A DNA stretch of 31,424 nt from an uncultured bacterium. Its GTDB lineage: Bacteria > Pseudomonadota > Alphaproteobacteria > SP197. Under the pieces are notes generated by a model, which had not been told where the DNA came from, ran no database searches, and worked only from the letters and a program-made list of their open reading frames with translations. The DNA lies in assembly GCA_938014945.1 (NCBI GenBank), contig CALLQH010000107.1, positions 1 to 31,424 of the forward strand, in the 5' to 3' direction. Shown here one piece after another: positions 24,296 to 31,424 of this stretch. Position 1 is the first letter of the stretch. Each line of letters begins with the position of its first letter. A program made the translations under genes and the position numbers.

Positions 24296-25810
24296 ATGGA
24301 CGTCCTTCCCGACTACGACGGCTTCGAGGCCGGCTACCGCACGGGCAAGCCGCAGGTCGTCTGGACCAAGCTGGTCGCCGACCTGGAGACGCCGGTCTCG
24401 GCGATGATGAAACTCGCCGCCGGCCAGAGCCACGCCTTCCTGCTGGAATCCGTGGAGGGGGGCGCGGTGCGCGGACGTTACTCGATCATCGGCCTCAAGC
24501 CCGACCTGATCTGGCGCTGCAGCGACGACCGTGCCGAGATCAACCGCAACGCCCGCTATGATCCGGATGCCTTTGTCGCCGAGCCCGTCGGCGCGATCGA
24601 ATCCCTGAAGGAACTGGTGCGGGCCTGCCACATCGACCTGCCCGAAAGCCTGCCGCCGATGGCGGCCGCCCTGGTGGGTTACGTCGGCTACGAGATGGTC
24701 CGACTGATGGAGCACCTGCCGACCCAGGAGCCGCGCACCATCGACGTGCCCGACGGTTATCTGGTGCGCCCCACGATCATGGCGATTTTCGACAACGTCG
24801 CCGACGAGGTGACGGTGGTGACGCCGGTGTGGCCGTCTTCGGAGGTCAGCGCGCGGGCGGCCTACGGCCGGGCATGCGAGCGGCTGGCCGATGTCGTCGC
24901 CGACTTCGACCGTCCCCTGGCCCACCGCCAGGACGCGCTGGTGCCCGAAAGCCTGCCCGAACCGGTTTCCAACACCAGCCACGAGCGTTTCCTGGAGATG
25001 GTCGGGGCCGGCAAGGATTACATCGCCGCGGGCGATGCCTTCCAGATCGTGCTGTCGCAGCGCTTCGACGTGCCCTTCACCCTGCCGCCGCTCGCCTACT
25101 ACCGCGCCCTGCGCCGGGTGAACCCCTCGCCCTTCCTGTTCTACCTGGATTTCGGCGATTTCTCCGTCGTCGGTTCCAGCCCCGAGATCCTGGTGCGTGT
25201 GCGTGACGACAAGGTGACGATCCGGCCGCTGGCCGGAACCCGCAAGCGCGGCATCGACCGCGCCGACGACGAGCGCCTGAGCGAGGAGCTGCTCGCCGAT
25301 CCCAAGGAGCGCGCCGAGCATCTGATGCTGCTCGACCTGGGCCGCAACGATGTCGGGCGTGTTTCGAAGATCGGCACGGTCAACGTCACCGAGCGCTTCC
25401 AGATCGAGTACTACAGCCACGTCATGCACATCAGCTCGAACGTCGAGGGCGAGCTCGATCCGGCCTATGACGCCATCGACGCGCTCGTTGCGGGGTTCCC
25501 CGCCGGCACGGTGAGCGGCGCGCCCAAGGTGCGGGCGATGGAGATCATCGACGAGCTGGAGACCGACCGGCGTGGCGTCTATGGCGGCGCCATCGGATAT
25601 TTCTCCGCCAATGGCTCCATGGACACCTGCATCGCCCTGCGCACCGCCGTCATCAAGGATGGTGTGCTGCATGTCCAGGCGGGTGCCGGCGTGGTGGCAG
25701 ACAGCGTGCCCGAGGCCGAGCACCAGGAGTGCCACAACAAGGCGCGCGCCCTGCTGCGTGCGGCCGAGGAAGCCATCCGCTTCGCCGGACGGGGCAACCT
25801 CAACCGCTGA
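24296..25810 (+). CDS. trpE: Anthranilate synthase component I
   Basis: Aminase subunit making anthranilate from chorismate, the first tryptophan step. The Trp feedback site is suggested by FLLESVEGGAVRGRYSIIG near residue 49 (LLES motif). The chorismate-binding domain shows GDAFQIVLSQRF, PSPFLFYLDFGDFSVVGSSP, IRPLAGTRKRG, LLDLGRNDVGRVS, MHISSNVEG, FPAGTVSGAPKVRAMEII and RRGVYGGAIGYF. Length 504 is normal and it is not fused to TrpG. It is translated right after the ppiD-like gene, so no attenuator precedes it. Its stop is four bases from the stop of the convergent deacetylase gene, and that gene separates it from trpG. Confidence 0.97.
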   Translation: MDVLPDYDGFEAGYRTGKPQVVWTKLVADLETPVSAMMKLAAGQSHAFLLESVEGGAVRGRYSIIGLKPDLIWRCSDDRAEINRNARYDPDAFVAEPVGAIESLKELVRACHIDLPESLPPMAAALVGYVGYEMVRLMEHLPTQEPRTIDVPDGYLVRPTIMAIFDNVADEVTVVTPVWPSSEVSARAAYGRACERLADVVADFDRPLAHRQDALVPESLPEPVSNTSHERFLEMVGAGKDYIAAGDAFQIVLSQRFDVPFTLPPLAYYRALRRVNPSPFLFYLDFGDFSVVGSSPEILVRVRDDKVTIRPLAGTRKRGIDRADDERLSEELLADPKERAEHLMLLDLGRNDVGRVSKIGTVNVTERFQIEYYSHVMHISSNVEGELDPAYDAIDALVAGFPAGTVSGAPKVRAMEIIDELETDRRGVYGGAIGYFSANGSMDTCIALRTAVIKDGVLHVQAGAGVVADSVPEAEHQECHNKARALLRAAEEAIRFAGRGNLNR

Positions 25811-25814
25811 ACCC

Positions 25815-27530
25815 TCACTGGCCGGCGTGCTGTGCCAGGAGCATGGCGCGGCTGGCGATGATGCGGCTGGCCGGCACCAGCATGATGCCCCGCGCCTGCG
25901 CCTGCGGCAGCCATGCCGCCAGGGCCGCAATCGTGGCGTCGTGGGGGTGGCCGATGCCGATGGCAAAGCCCTGCCGGCGCGCAACGTCTTCCAGCCGGTC
26001 GAGCTGGGCGAGTACGGCCTGAACCTCGGGAATGTTGTCCAGGAACACGTCCCTGCGGGCTGCCGGAATGCCGCGCGCCAGCGCGCTGTCGTAGGCGATT
26101 GAAGCTGCGCTTGTGACCGAATCGACGAACAGCAGATCACGCCGTTGCAGCTCGGCCATGACCAGCGCCATGGCCTCGGCATCCTGGGTCAGCAGGCTGC
26201 CCATGTGGTTGTTGACGCCGACATAGCCGCTGAATCGATCAAGGTTCCAGGCCAGCTCCGTTGCAAGCTGCCGCGCATCGAGGCTCTCGAGAAGAGCGTG
26301 GGGACCGGGATCGACGGTTGAGTCGATCGGTTCCATCGGCAAATGCAGAAACAGCTCGTGGCCGCGCTCACGCGCCAGCTTTGTCTGTTCGTCGAGATGT
26401 TCACCATAGGGCATGAACGCCATCGTCAGGGGCGCCGGCAGATCGGCGACACGGGCACTGCGCGCGACGTTGAGCCCCAGGTCGTCGATCATGATGGCGA
26501 TCATCGGCGGCCCCGCAGCGTCTCCCTGCAGGAGTGCCGTCGCCGTATCGGGCTGTGCCGGGCCGGTCTCGGTGATGACCACCTCGCCTTCTTGGGCCTC
26601 GGCATTGACCTCGGCGGACACGGGCCGCTCCTGTGGCAGGGGCGTGCGTTCCAGGGCGGTGTTGTCGTTGTCCAGGGTCAGCCACCAGGTCGTGCGCATG
26701 GCGATCTCGGGAGGCTGCGAGGCCTCGTCCGGCGCGAGGGCACCGTAGAGCAGGATGACCTCCGGCATGGTGTGGGGCGGTCCAGGAATGGGTGCGGGCG
26801 TCTCCCCCTCCTCGGGCGTCACGTTGTGCGCCGTGAGCAGCAGATAGAGCTCCCCGGGCCTATGAGGTGGACCGGGAAGAATTGGCAGCTGTACGACGGC
26901 CAGGCTATCGCGTTGAAGCCATTGCAGCGCCAGCTCGGAACCCGTGTGCGGCGGACCGGGAAGCGTTGCCGTGTCGGCCTCCTGCCGTTGGGACGCGCTG
27001 CCTGCGGTGAGCAGCGCATAGAGTTCTGCAGGCCTGTGTGGGGCTCCGGGCAGAACCCGAGGCGGTTCCACGACAACCAGCCGGTCACGGGCAAGCCACT
27101 GCAGGGCCAGTTCGGAGCCGGTATGGGGTGCGCCGGGCCGCACCTGGCCGGAAGGTTCGTCCACGGGCAGCTGCTCTGCCGGGGCGTCCGCAGCGGTCAG
27201 CCGGAAGAACAGCAGAGCGAGTTCAGCGGGGCGGTGAGCCGGGCCGCTGACGATCAGCGGTGCCGCCGGCGGTTCGGGCGCTGCCAACGGCTCCACGGTA
27301 ATCGCTGAGGCGATTGGCGGAACGTCAGGCGCGGCGTAGGGGATGGACGCCGCTTCTACGGGGGGCGGCACGGGTGCCGGAGGCACCATCAGCGATGTCG
27401 CAAGCCAGCCGGTCAGGAGGCCGGCAAGGCAGGCCGCCGCGACGCTGCAGACCGGCATGGCAAGCCGGCGCAGCGGCCGAAGGACCGCCGCGATACCGTG
27501 CCGCAGGGAGAAGGCCTGACCATTCGTCAT
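25815..27530 (-). CDS. Divergent polysaccharide deacetylase (YibQ/DUF610-like) with repeat module
   Basis: Predicted envelope protein of 571 residues. A basic N-terminus is followed by one membrane helix (about 26-48), a Pro/Ala-rich stretch (49-94), six copies of a PG-x-PH-x-x-x-E-L motif (about 95-264), a linker, and a C-terminal divergent polysaccharide deacetylase domain (about 343-571). Domain landmarks are IAIMIDDLGL, ELFLHLPMEPID, GYVGVNNHMGSLLTQDAEAM, LLFVDSVTSAAS, RRDVFLDNIPEV and AIGIGHPHDATI. Family members are linked to envelope carbohydrate or peptidoglycan, but activity is unproven. I chose the ATG at 27530 rather than a GTG at 27572. It lies opposite to, and between, trpE and trpG, an unusual place. 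Confidence 0.85.
   Translation of the reverse strand: MTNGQAFSLRHGIAAVLRPLRRLAMPVCSVAAACLAGLLTGWLATSLMVPPAPVPPPVEAASIPYAAPDVPPIASAITVEPLAAPEPPAAPLIVSGPAHRPAELALLFFRLTAADAPAEQLPVDEPSGQVRPGAPHTGSELALQWLARDRLVVVEPPRVLPGAPHRPAELYALLTAGSASQRQEADTATLPGPPHTGSELALQWLQRDSLAVVQLPILPGPPHRPGELYLLLTAHNVTPEEGETPAPIPGPPHTMPEVILLYGALAPDEASQPPEIAMRTTWWLTLDNDNTALERTPLPQERPVSAEVNAEAQEGEVVITETGPAQPDTATALLQGDAAGPPMIAIMIDDLGLNVARSARVADLPAPLTMAFMPYGEHLDEQTKLARERGHELFLHLPMEPIDSTVDPGPHALLESLDARQLATELAWNLDRFSGYVGVNNHMGSLLTQDAEAMALVMAELQRRDLLFVDSVTSAASIAYDSALARGIPAARRDVFLDNIPEVQAVLAQLDRLEDVARRQGFAIGIGHPHDATIAALAAWLPQAQARGIMLVPASRIIASRAMLLAQHAGQ
26739..27248 (-). repeat. Six-copy alternating protein repeat in the deacetylase gene
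   Basis: Two motif types alternate. Type A resembles PGPPHRPGELYLLLTA (residues 96, 161 and 219 onward). Type B resembles PGPPHTGSELALQWLQRD (132 and 191 onward), with a degenerate copy at 249 (PGPPHTMPEVILLYG). The A-to-A spacing is about 65 then 58 residues, and B-to-B 59 then 58. This indicates duplication of an A-B unit of roughly 58 residues. Type B copies are nearly identical over 15 residues. Confidence 0.85.
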
Positions 27531-27583
27531 CGCGGCGCAGTCTCCATGCGAAGGTGAAGGCGCGCAAGACACGGCCAGCCGCG

Positions 27584-27612
27584 TTGTTCCGCGCGGACTT
27601 GCACGTTATGTT
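27584..27612 (+). promoter_or_regulatory. Weak candidate promoter of trpG-trpD-trpC
   Basis: TTGTTC (27584-27589) and TATGTT (27607-27612) are 17 bases apart, upstream of the trpG ATG at 27642. A separate promoter is expected because an opposite-strand gene separates trpG from trpE. Both boxes are weak. Confidence 0.25.
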
Positions 27613-27641
27613 CCGCCCCCACCTGCCCCGGAACCGACGCC

Positions 27642-28253
27642 ATGCCGTCCGCCAGCGACCAACCCCATCTCGTGCTGATCGATAACTACGACAGCTTCAC
27701 CTACAACCTCTGGCACTATCTGGGGCAGCTCGGCGCGCACACGGTGGTCCATCGCAACGACCAGATCACGGTCGACGGCGTGATGGAGACGGGCTGCGAC
27801 GGTATCGTGATCTCGCCGGGTCCCTGCGATCCCGACCGGGCCGGCATCTGCCTTGATCTGATCGCGCGTGCCGCCAAGGAGGAGAAGCCCCTGTTCGGCG
27901 TGTGCCTGGGCCATCAGGCGATCGGCCAGGCCTTCGGCGGCACGATCGAGCGTTCGCCCGTGCCCATGCACGGCAAGGTCTCCGCGGTGACGCACGACGG
28001 CAGCGGCGTCTTCCGCCAGCTTCCCAATCCCTTCCAGGCGACGCGCTACCATTCCCTGACCATCGCGCCCGGCAGCGTTCCCGACTGTCTGGCGGTCAAC
28101 GCCAAGGCCGACGACGGCGTCATCATGGGTGTGCGGCACCGCGAGCTGCCGATCCACGGCGTTCAGTTCCACCCCGAAAGCATCGAGTCCGAACATGGCC
28201 ATGCGCTGATGCGCAACTTCCTTGCCGAAATCGAGATCCGGAGGCGCAAGTGA
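27642..28253 (+). CDS. trpG: Anthranilate synthase component II (glutamine amidotransferase)
   Basis: Supplies ammonia from glutamine to TrpE. It is a class I glutaminase: LVLIDNYDSFTYNLWHYL at the N-terminus, oxyanion loop GIVISPGPCDPDRAG, nucleophile cysteine in FGVCLGHQAIGQAFGG, and the His-Glu pair in VQFHPESIESEHGH. Length 203 is normal. Its stop overlaps the trpD GTG start in GTGA. No leader peptide with Trp codons is visible upstream. Because no pabA-like partner is seen, it may also serve folate synthesis, but that cannot be judged from this window. Confidence 0.96.
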   Translation: MPSASDQPHLVLIDNYDSFTYNLWHYLGQLGAHTVVHRNDQITVDGVMETGCDGIVISPGPCDPDRAGICLDLIARAAKEEKPLFGVCLGHQAIGQAFGGTIERSPVPMHGKVSAVTHDGSGVFRQLPNPFQATRYHSLTIAPGSVPDCLAVNAKADDGVIMGVRHRELPIHGVQFHPESIESEHGHALMRNFLAEIEIRRRK

Positions 28254-29278
28254 GCGATCCAGCAACCGACCTCAAGCCCTTCATCGCCAAGGCGGCAAGC
28301 GGCAAGCCGCTCTCGGCACAGGATGCCGGTGCGGCCTTCGACGTCATCATGGAGGGTCAGGCGACCCCGGCCCAGCTTGGCGGTTTCCTGATGGCTCTCG
28401 CGGTGCGCGGCGAGAGCGTCGATGAGATCGCCGGCGGCGCCCGCGCCATGCGCGCCCGCATGCACCGCATGCGCGCGCCGGAAGGCGCCATCGACATCGT
28501 CGGCACGGGCGGCGACGGCCGCCGTACCCTCAACATCTCCACGGCGACCGCCCTGGTCGTGGCCGGTTGCGGCGTGACCGTGGCCAAACACGGTAACCGC
28601 GCCGCCTCCTCTCAGTCCGGTGCGGCCGACGTGCTTTCGGCCCTGGGCGTCAACCTGGAGGCCGACTACGAGACGGTGCAGCGGGCCATCGACGCCGGTC
28701 TCGGCTTCATGATCGCGCCGCGCTACCACAGCGCCATGCGCCATGTGATGCCCACACGCGTCGAACTGGGCGCGCGCACGGTGTTCAACCTGCTGGGCCC
28801 GCTCTGCAATCCCGCCGAGGTGAAGCTCTACATGCTGGGCGTGCCCGCCGAGCGCTGGGTCGAGCCGGTTGCCCGGGTGCTGGGCGAACTGGGTGCGGAG
28901 CGCGCCTGGGTCGTCCACAGCGGCGACGGCTGCGACGAACTCACCCTCTCGGCGCCCAACACGGTCGCCGTGCTGAAGAACGGCAAGGTCACGATGACGT
29001 CGGTCGGCGCGGCCGATGCGGGCCTGCCCGAACACCCGTTTGCCGCCATCGGCGGCGGCAGCCCCGCCGAGAATGCAGAAGCGCTTTCCGCCCTGCTCGA
29101 CGGCGCCGCGGGTGCCTACCGTGACACCGTGCTGCTCAATGCCGCCGCGGCACTGATCGTCGCCGGCAAGGCGGGCGACCTGAAGCAAGGCGCGGCCATC
29201 GCGGCGCAGGCCATCGACGGTGGAGCGGCGCGCGAGAGCCTCGCCCGGCTGGTCGCCATCACCACCGGCAAGGGTTGA
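28250..29278 (+). CDS. trpD: Anthranilate phosphoribosyltransferase
   Basis: Transfers phosphoribose from PRPP to anthranilate. PRPP-binding and catalytic motifs are IVGTGGDGRRTLNISTATAL, VAKHGNRAASSQSGAADVLSALG, MIAPRYHSAMRHVMPTRVEL, GARTVFNLLGPLCNPA and VVHSGDGCDELTL. The last is followed by a GGSPAENAEAL segment. I set the start at GTG 28250, which overlaps the trpG stop and has GGAGG six bases upstream, giving 342 residues. The open frame continues upstream through trpG, but that part is a shadow. Next gene trpC begins six bases after the stop. Confidence 0.96.
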   Translation: MSDPATDLKPFIAKAASGKPLSAQDAGAAFDVIMEGQATPAQLGGFLMALAVRGESVDEIAGGARAMRARMHRMRAPEGAIDIVGTGGDGRRTLNISTATALVVAGCGVTVAKHGNRAASSQSGAADVLSALGVNLEADYETVQRAIDAGLGFMIAPRYHSAMRHVMPTRVELGARTVFNLLGPLCNPAEVKLYMLGVPAERWVEPVARVLGELGAERAWVVHSGDGCDELTLSAPNTVAVLKNGKVTMTSVGAADAGLPEHPFAAIGGGSPAENAEALSALLDGAAGAYRDTVLLNAAAALIVAGKAGDLKQGAAIAAQAIDGGAARESLARLVAITTGKG

Positions 29279-29284
29279 TCCGTC

Positions 29285-30100
29285 GTGGCCGATATCCTGG
29301 AGAAGATCTGCGTCGACAAGCGCACCCATGTCGCAGCCTGCAAGGCGCGGCAGAGCCTGGCCGACCTCGAGGCCGCCGCCATGGCGACGCCGGAGCCCCT
29401 GGGCTTCGCTGCCGCCCTGGAACGCGGCGCGGCCGATAGCGGCTGGGGCCTGATCGCCGAAATCAAGCGCGCCTCGCCCAGTGCGGGCGAGATCCGGCCG
29501 GACTTCGATCCTGCTTCCCTGGCGCGGGCCTATCGCGCCGGCGGCGCCTCATGCCTTTCGGTGCTGACCGACGTGCCCTATTTCAAGGGCAGCGACGCCT
29601 ATGTCCTGGAGGCCAAGTCCGCGAGCGGATTACCCTGCCTTCGCAAGGACTTCATGATCGATCCTTATCAGGTGGTTGAAGCCCGCGCCATCGGCGCCGA
29701 CTGCATCCTGATCATCATGGCGGCGGTCGATGACAGCCTTGCCGCAGAGCTGGCGGCCACCGCGGCGGCATGGAAGCTCGACGTTCTGGTCGAGGTCCAC
29801 GACGGCGAGGAACTCGACCGCGCCCTGAAGCTCGATTGCCGCCTTCTGGGCATCAACAACCGCAACCTGAAGACCCTGGCGGTCGATCTGGCGACGACCG
29901 AGGCTCTGGCGCCTCGGGTGCCTGCCGGGCGCGTGGTGGTCTGCGAAAGCGGCATCAAGCGCCACGGCGACCTCGAACGCATGGCCGCCAGCGACGTGCG
30001 CTGCTTCCTGGTCGGCGAACACCTGATGCGCCAGCAGGACGTCACAGCGGCGACCCTGGAGCTTCTGGGCCGCGCGGCGGGCACGGCGGCGGCGCAATGA
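29285..30100 (+). CDS. trpC: Indole-3-glycerol phosphate synthase
   Basis: Ring-closing step of tryptophan synthesis, a TIM-barrel enzyme. Motifs are LIAEIKRASPSAGEIRPDF (substrate lysine), SCLSVLTDVPYFKGS, LPCLRKDFMIDPYQVVEARA, LDVLVEVHDGEELDRAL, LLGINNRNLKTLAVDL and VVCESGIKRHGDLE. Length 271 is normal, and there is no fusion with TrpF, as is usual in alphaproteobacteria. The start is GTG. Its end overlaps moaC by four bases (ATGA). trpF, trpB and trpA are not in the window and probably lie elsewhere. Confidence 0.96.
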   Translation: MADILEKICVDKRTHVAACKARQSLADLEAAAMATPEPLGFAAALERGAADSGWGLIAEIKRASPSAGEIRPDFDPASLARAYRAGGASCLSVLTDVPYFKGSDAYVLEAKSASGLPCLRKDFMIDPYQVVEARAIGADCILIIMAAVDDSLAAELAATAAAWKLDVLVEVHDGEELDRALKLDCRLLGINNRNLKTLAVDLATTEALAPRVPAGRVVVCESGIKRHGDLERMAASDVRCFLVGEHLMRQQDVTAATLELLGRAAGTAAAQ

Positions 30101-30576
30101 GCGGGCGTCTCACCCACCTCGACGAAGCCGGCCATGCCCGCATGGTCGATGTGTCCGACAAGGACGACACGGTGCGCATCGCCGTCGCCCAGGGCCGCGT
30201 TGCCATGCTGCCTGAGACCCTGGCGCTGATCGTCGACGGCAAGGTCGCCAAGGGCGACGTGCTGGCCGCTGCCCGCATTGCCGGCATCATGGCCGCCAAG
30301 AAGACCTCCGACCTGATCCCGCTCTGCCACCCCCTCGCCCTCTCCAAGGTCGAGGTCGTGCTGGAGCCGGATGCCGCCGGCTCGGCCATCGCAATCACCG
30401 CGACCTGCAAGCTGACCGGGCGCACCGGTGTCGAAATGGAGGCGCTGACGGCTGTCTCCGTCGCTGCGCTGACGGTCTATGACATGTGCAAGGCCGTGGA
30501 CCGGGGCATGACCATCGAGGCGGTGCGCCTGACCCACAAGTCGGGCGGCAAGTCCGGAACCTGGGAGCGCCCATGA
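30097..30576 (+). CDS. moaC: MoaC cyclic pyranopterin monophosphate synthase
   Basis: Acts with MoaA to build the first pterin intermediate of molybdenum cofactor. Signature blocks are RMVDVSDKDDTVRIAVAQG, GKVAKGDVLAAARIAGIMA, KKTSDLIPLCHPLALSKVEV, and GVEMEALTAVSVAALTVYDM followed by CKAVD and KSGGKSG. The ATG at 30097 overlaps the trpC stop by four bases, and its stop overlaps the moeA start likewise. The upstream open frame is a shadow of trpC. The length, 159 residues, is normal. Linkage of trpC, moaC and moeA is a frequent alphaproteobacterial arrangement. Confidence 0.96.
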   Translation: MSGRLTHLDEAGHARMVDVSDKDDTVRIAVAQGRVAMLPETLALIVDGKVAKGDVLAAARIAGIMAAKKTSDLIPLCHPLALSKVEVVLEPDAAGSAIAITATCKLTGRTGVEMEALTAVSVAALTVYDMCKAVDRGMTIEAVRLTHKSGGKSGTWERP

Positions 30577-31424
30577 TCCCCGTGGCCGAGGCCCGGCAGC
30601 GGATTCTGGAAGCCTTTGCGCCGCTGCCCGCCGAGCAAGTGGCGGTGTCGCAGGCCGACGGACGGGTGCTGGCGCAGGATGTCGCCGCTCGCGTCACCAA
30701 GCCGCCTCAGGATGTCTCCGCGATGGACGGCTATGCCGTGCGCGCCGCCGACGTGGCAAAGGTGCCGGTCGAACTGACGGTGGTCGGCGAGGCCCCGGCA
30801 GGCGGCGCCTACGGCAAGACCCTGGGCCAGGGCGAGGCCGTGCGCATCTTCACCGGCGGGCCCCTGCCCGCGGGCGCTGATTCCATCGTCATCCAGGAAA
30901 ACACGGAACGCGACGGCGACCGGGTGACGGTAACGACCAGTGTCGAGAAGGGCCGGTTCGTGCGCGCCAGGGGCCTCGACTTCAAGGAAGGCGACATCGG
31001 CTGCAGCGCAGGCGAGCGCCTTGGCGCGCGCCAGATCGGCCTGATCGCGGCGATGAACGTGCCCTGGGTCATGGTCACGCGCCGCCCCCGCATCGCCATC
31101 CTGGGAACCGGCGACGAGATCGTGAACCCCGGCGATCCCCTGGGCCCCAACCAGATCATTTCGTCCAATTCGCTGGCGCTGGCCGCCATCGTGCGCGAGG
31201 CGGGCGCCGAGGCGCTCAACCTCGGCATCGCCACCGACAACGAGGTCTCCCTGCGGCGCATGATCGCGGGCGCCCGTCAGGCGGACCTGCTGGTGGTCTC
31301 CGGCGGCATGTCGGTGGGCGAACACGACCTCGTGCGCCATGTCCTGGGCGATGACGGGCTGGAACTAGACTTCTGGAAGATTGCCATGCGCCCGGGCAAA
31401 CCGCTCACCTTCGGCCGCCTGGGC
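30573..31424 (+). CDS. moeA: MoeA molybdopterin molybdenumtransferase, N-terminal part
   Basis: Inserts molybdenum into adenylylated molybdopterin. The visible 284 residues run to the right edge with no stop. Motifs seen are PPQDVSAMDGYAVRAAD, RIFTGGPLPAGADSIVIQE, RARGLDFKEGD, PRIAILGTGDEIVNPGDPLG, IATDNEVSLRRMI, LLVVSGGMSVGEHDLV and KIAMRPGKPLTFGRLG. These cover domains 1 to 3 of the family; the C-terminal domain IV should lie beyond the window. It overlaps moaC by four bases. The start at ATG 30573 gives the usual IPVAEARQRIL opening. Confidence 0.95.
   Translation, partial: MIPVAEARQRILEAFAPLPAEQVAVSQADGRVLAQDVAARVTKPPQDVSAMDGYAVRAADVAKVPVELTVVGEAPAGGAYGKTLGQGEAVRIFTGGPLPAGADSIVIQENTERDGDRVTVTTSVEKGRFVRARGLDFKEGDIGCSAGERLGARQIGLIAAMNVPWVMVTRRPRIAILGTGDEIVNPGDPLGPNQIISSNSLALAAIVREAGAEALNLGIATDNEVSLRRMIAGARQADLLVVSGGMSVGEHDLVRHVLGDDGLELDFWKIAMRPGKPLTFGRLG

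Noticed and set aside
27573..27641. A trp leader peptide and attenuator before trpG
   Set aside because: No short frame with Trp codons and no terminator/antiterminator pair can be found; trpE also has no leader because it follows ppiD by two bases.

Overview
This is a GC-rich stretch of an alphaproteobacterial chromosome made almost entirely of housekeeping genes. The taxonomic call rests on several signatures: the dusB-ntrB-ntrC-ntrY order, a fused ispDF gene, the pdhA-pdhB-pdhC-lpd-lipA-coq10 run next to ftsB-eno-kdsA-pyrG-secG-tpiA, and a ppiD-like gene ahead of trp genes that lead into moaC and moeA. A Rhodospirillales-like member is my best guess, but it is an inference. I see no CRISPR array, insertion sequence, phage gene, tRNA or rRNA. 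No gap between genes exceeds about 200 bases.

Layout. (1) 1-4719, minus: dusB-ntrB-ntrC-ntrY, a nitrogen-signalling operon in which each junction is a 4-base ATGA overlap; ntrY runs off the left edge. (2) 4794-5594, minus: a CcsA/YpjD-type membrane protein. (3) 5686-7843, plus: ispDF-pgpA-pncC (isoprenoid precursors, phosphatidylglycerol, NMN salvage), overlapping and compact. (4) 7850-14794, minus: pdhA-pdhB-pdhC-lpdA-lipA-coq10-DUF1989. This unit makes the pyruvate dehydrogenase complex, the lipoate synthase it needs, a quinone-binding START protein, and one protein of unclear role. (5) 14931-22215, minus: tpiA-ggt-like-secG-pyrG-kdsA-eno-ftsB, mixing glycolysis, KDO and CTP synthesis, secretion and division. 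(6) 22416-25810, plus: ppiD-like foldase followed after 2 bases by trpE. (7) 25815-27530, minus: a divergent polysaccharide deacetylase (YibQ/DUF610-like) whose N-terminal half carries six repeats of a PG-x-PH motif. (8) 27642-31424, plus: trpG-trpD-trpC-moaC-moeA, tightly overlapped; moeA runs off the right edge.

Most of the window is ordinary and well conserved. The points that depart from expectation are: lipA has no ATG, GTG or TTG start and seems to begin at ATT; the YibQ-like protein has an alternating repeat module and splits the trp genes; the gamma-glutamyltranspeptidase homologue lacks most residues that recognise a gamma-glutamyl group; PdhB has no lipoyl domain; PdhC has a strongly charged first linker; a DUF1989 gene ends the PDH/lipoate unit; and the tpiA/ppiD divergent region and the pdhA and dusB upstream regions carry dyad elements. 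I did not find a convincing multi-gene novel system.
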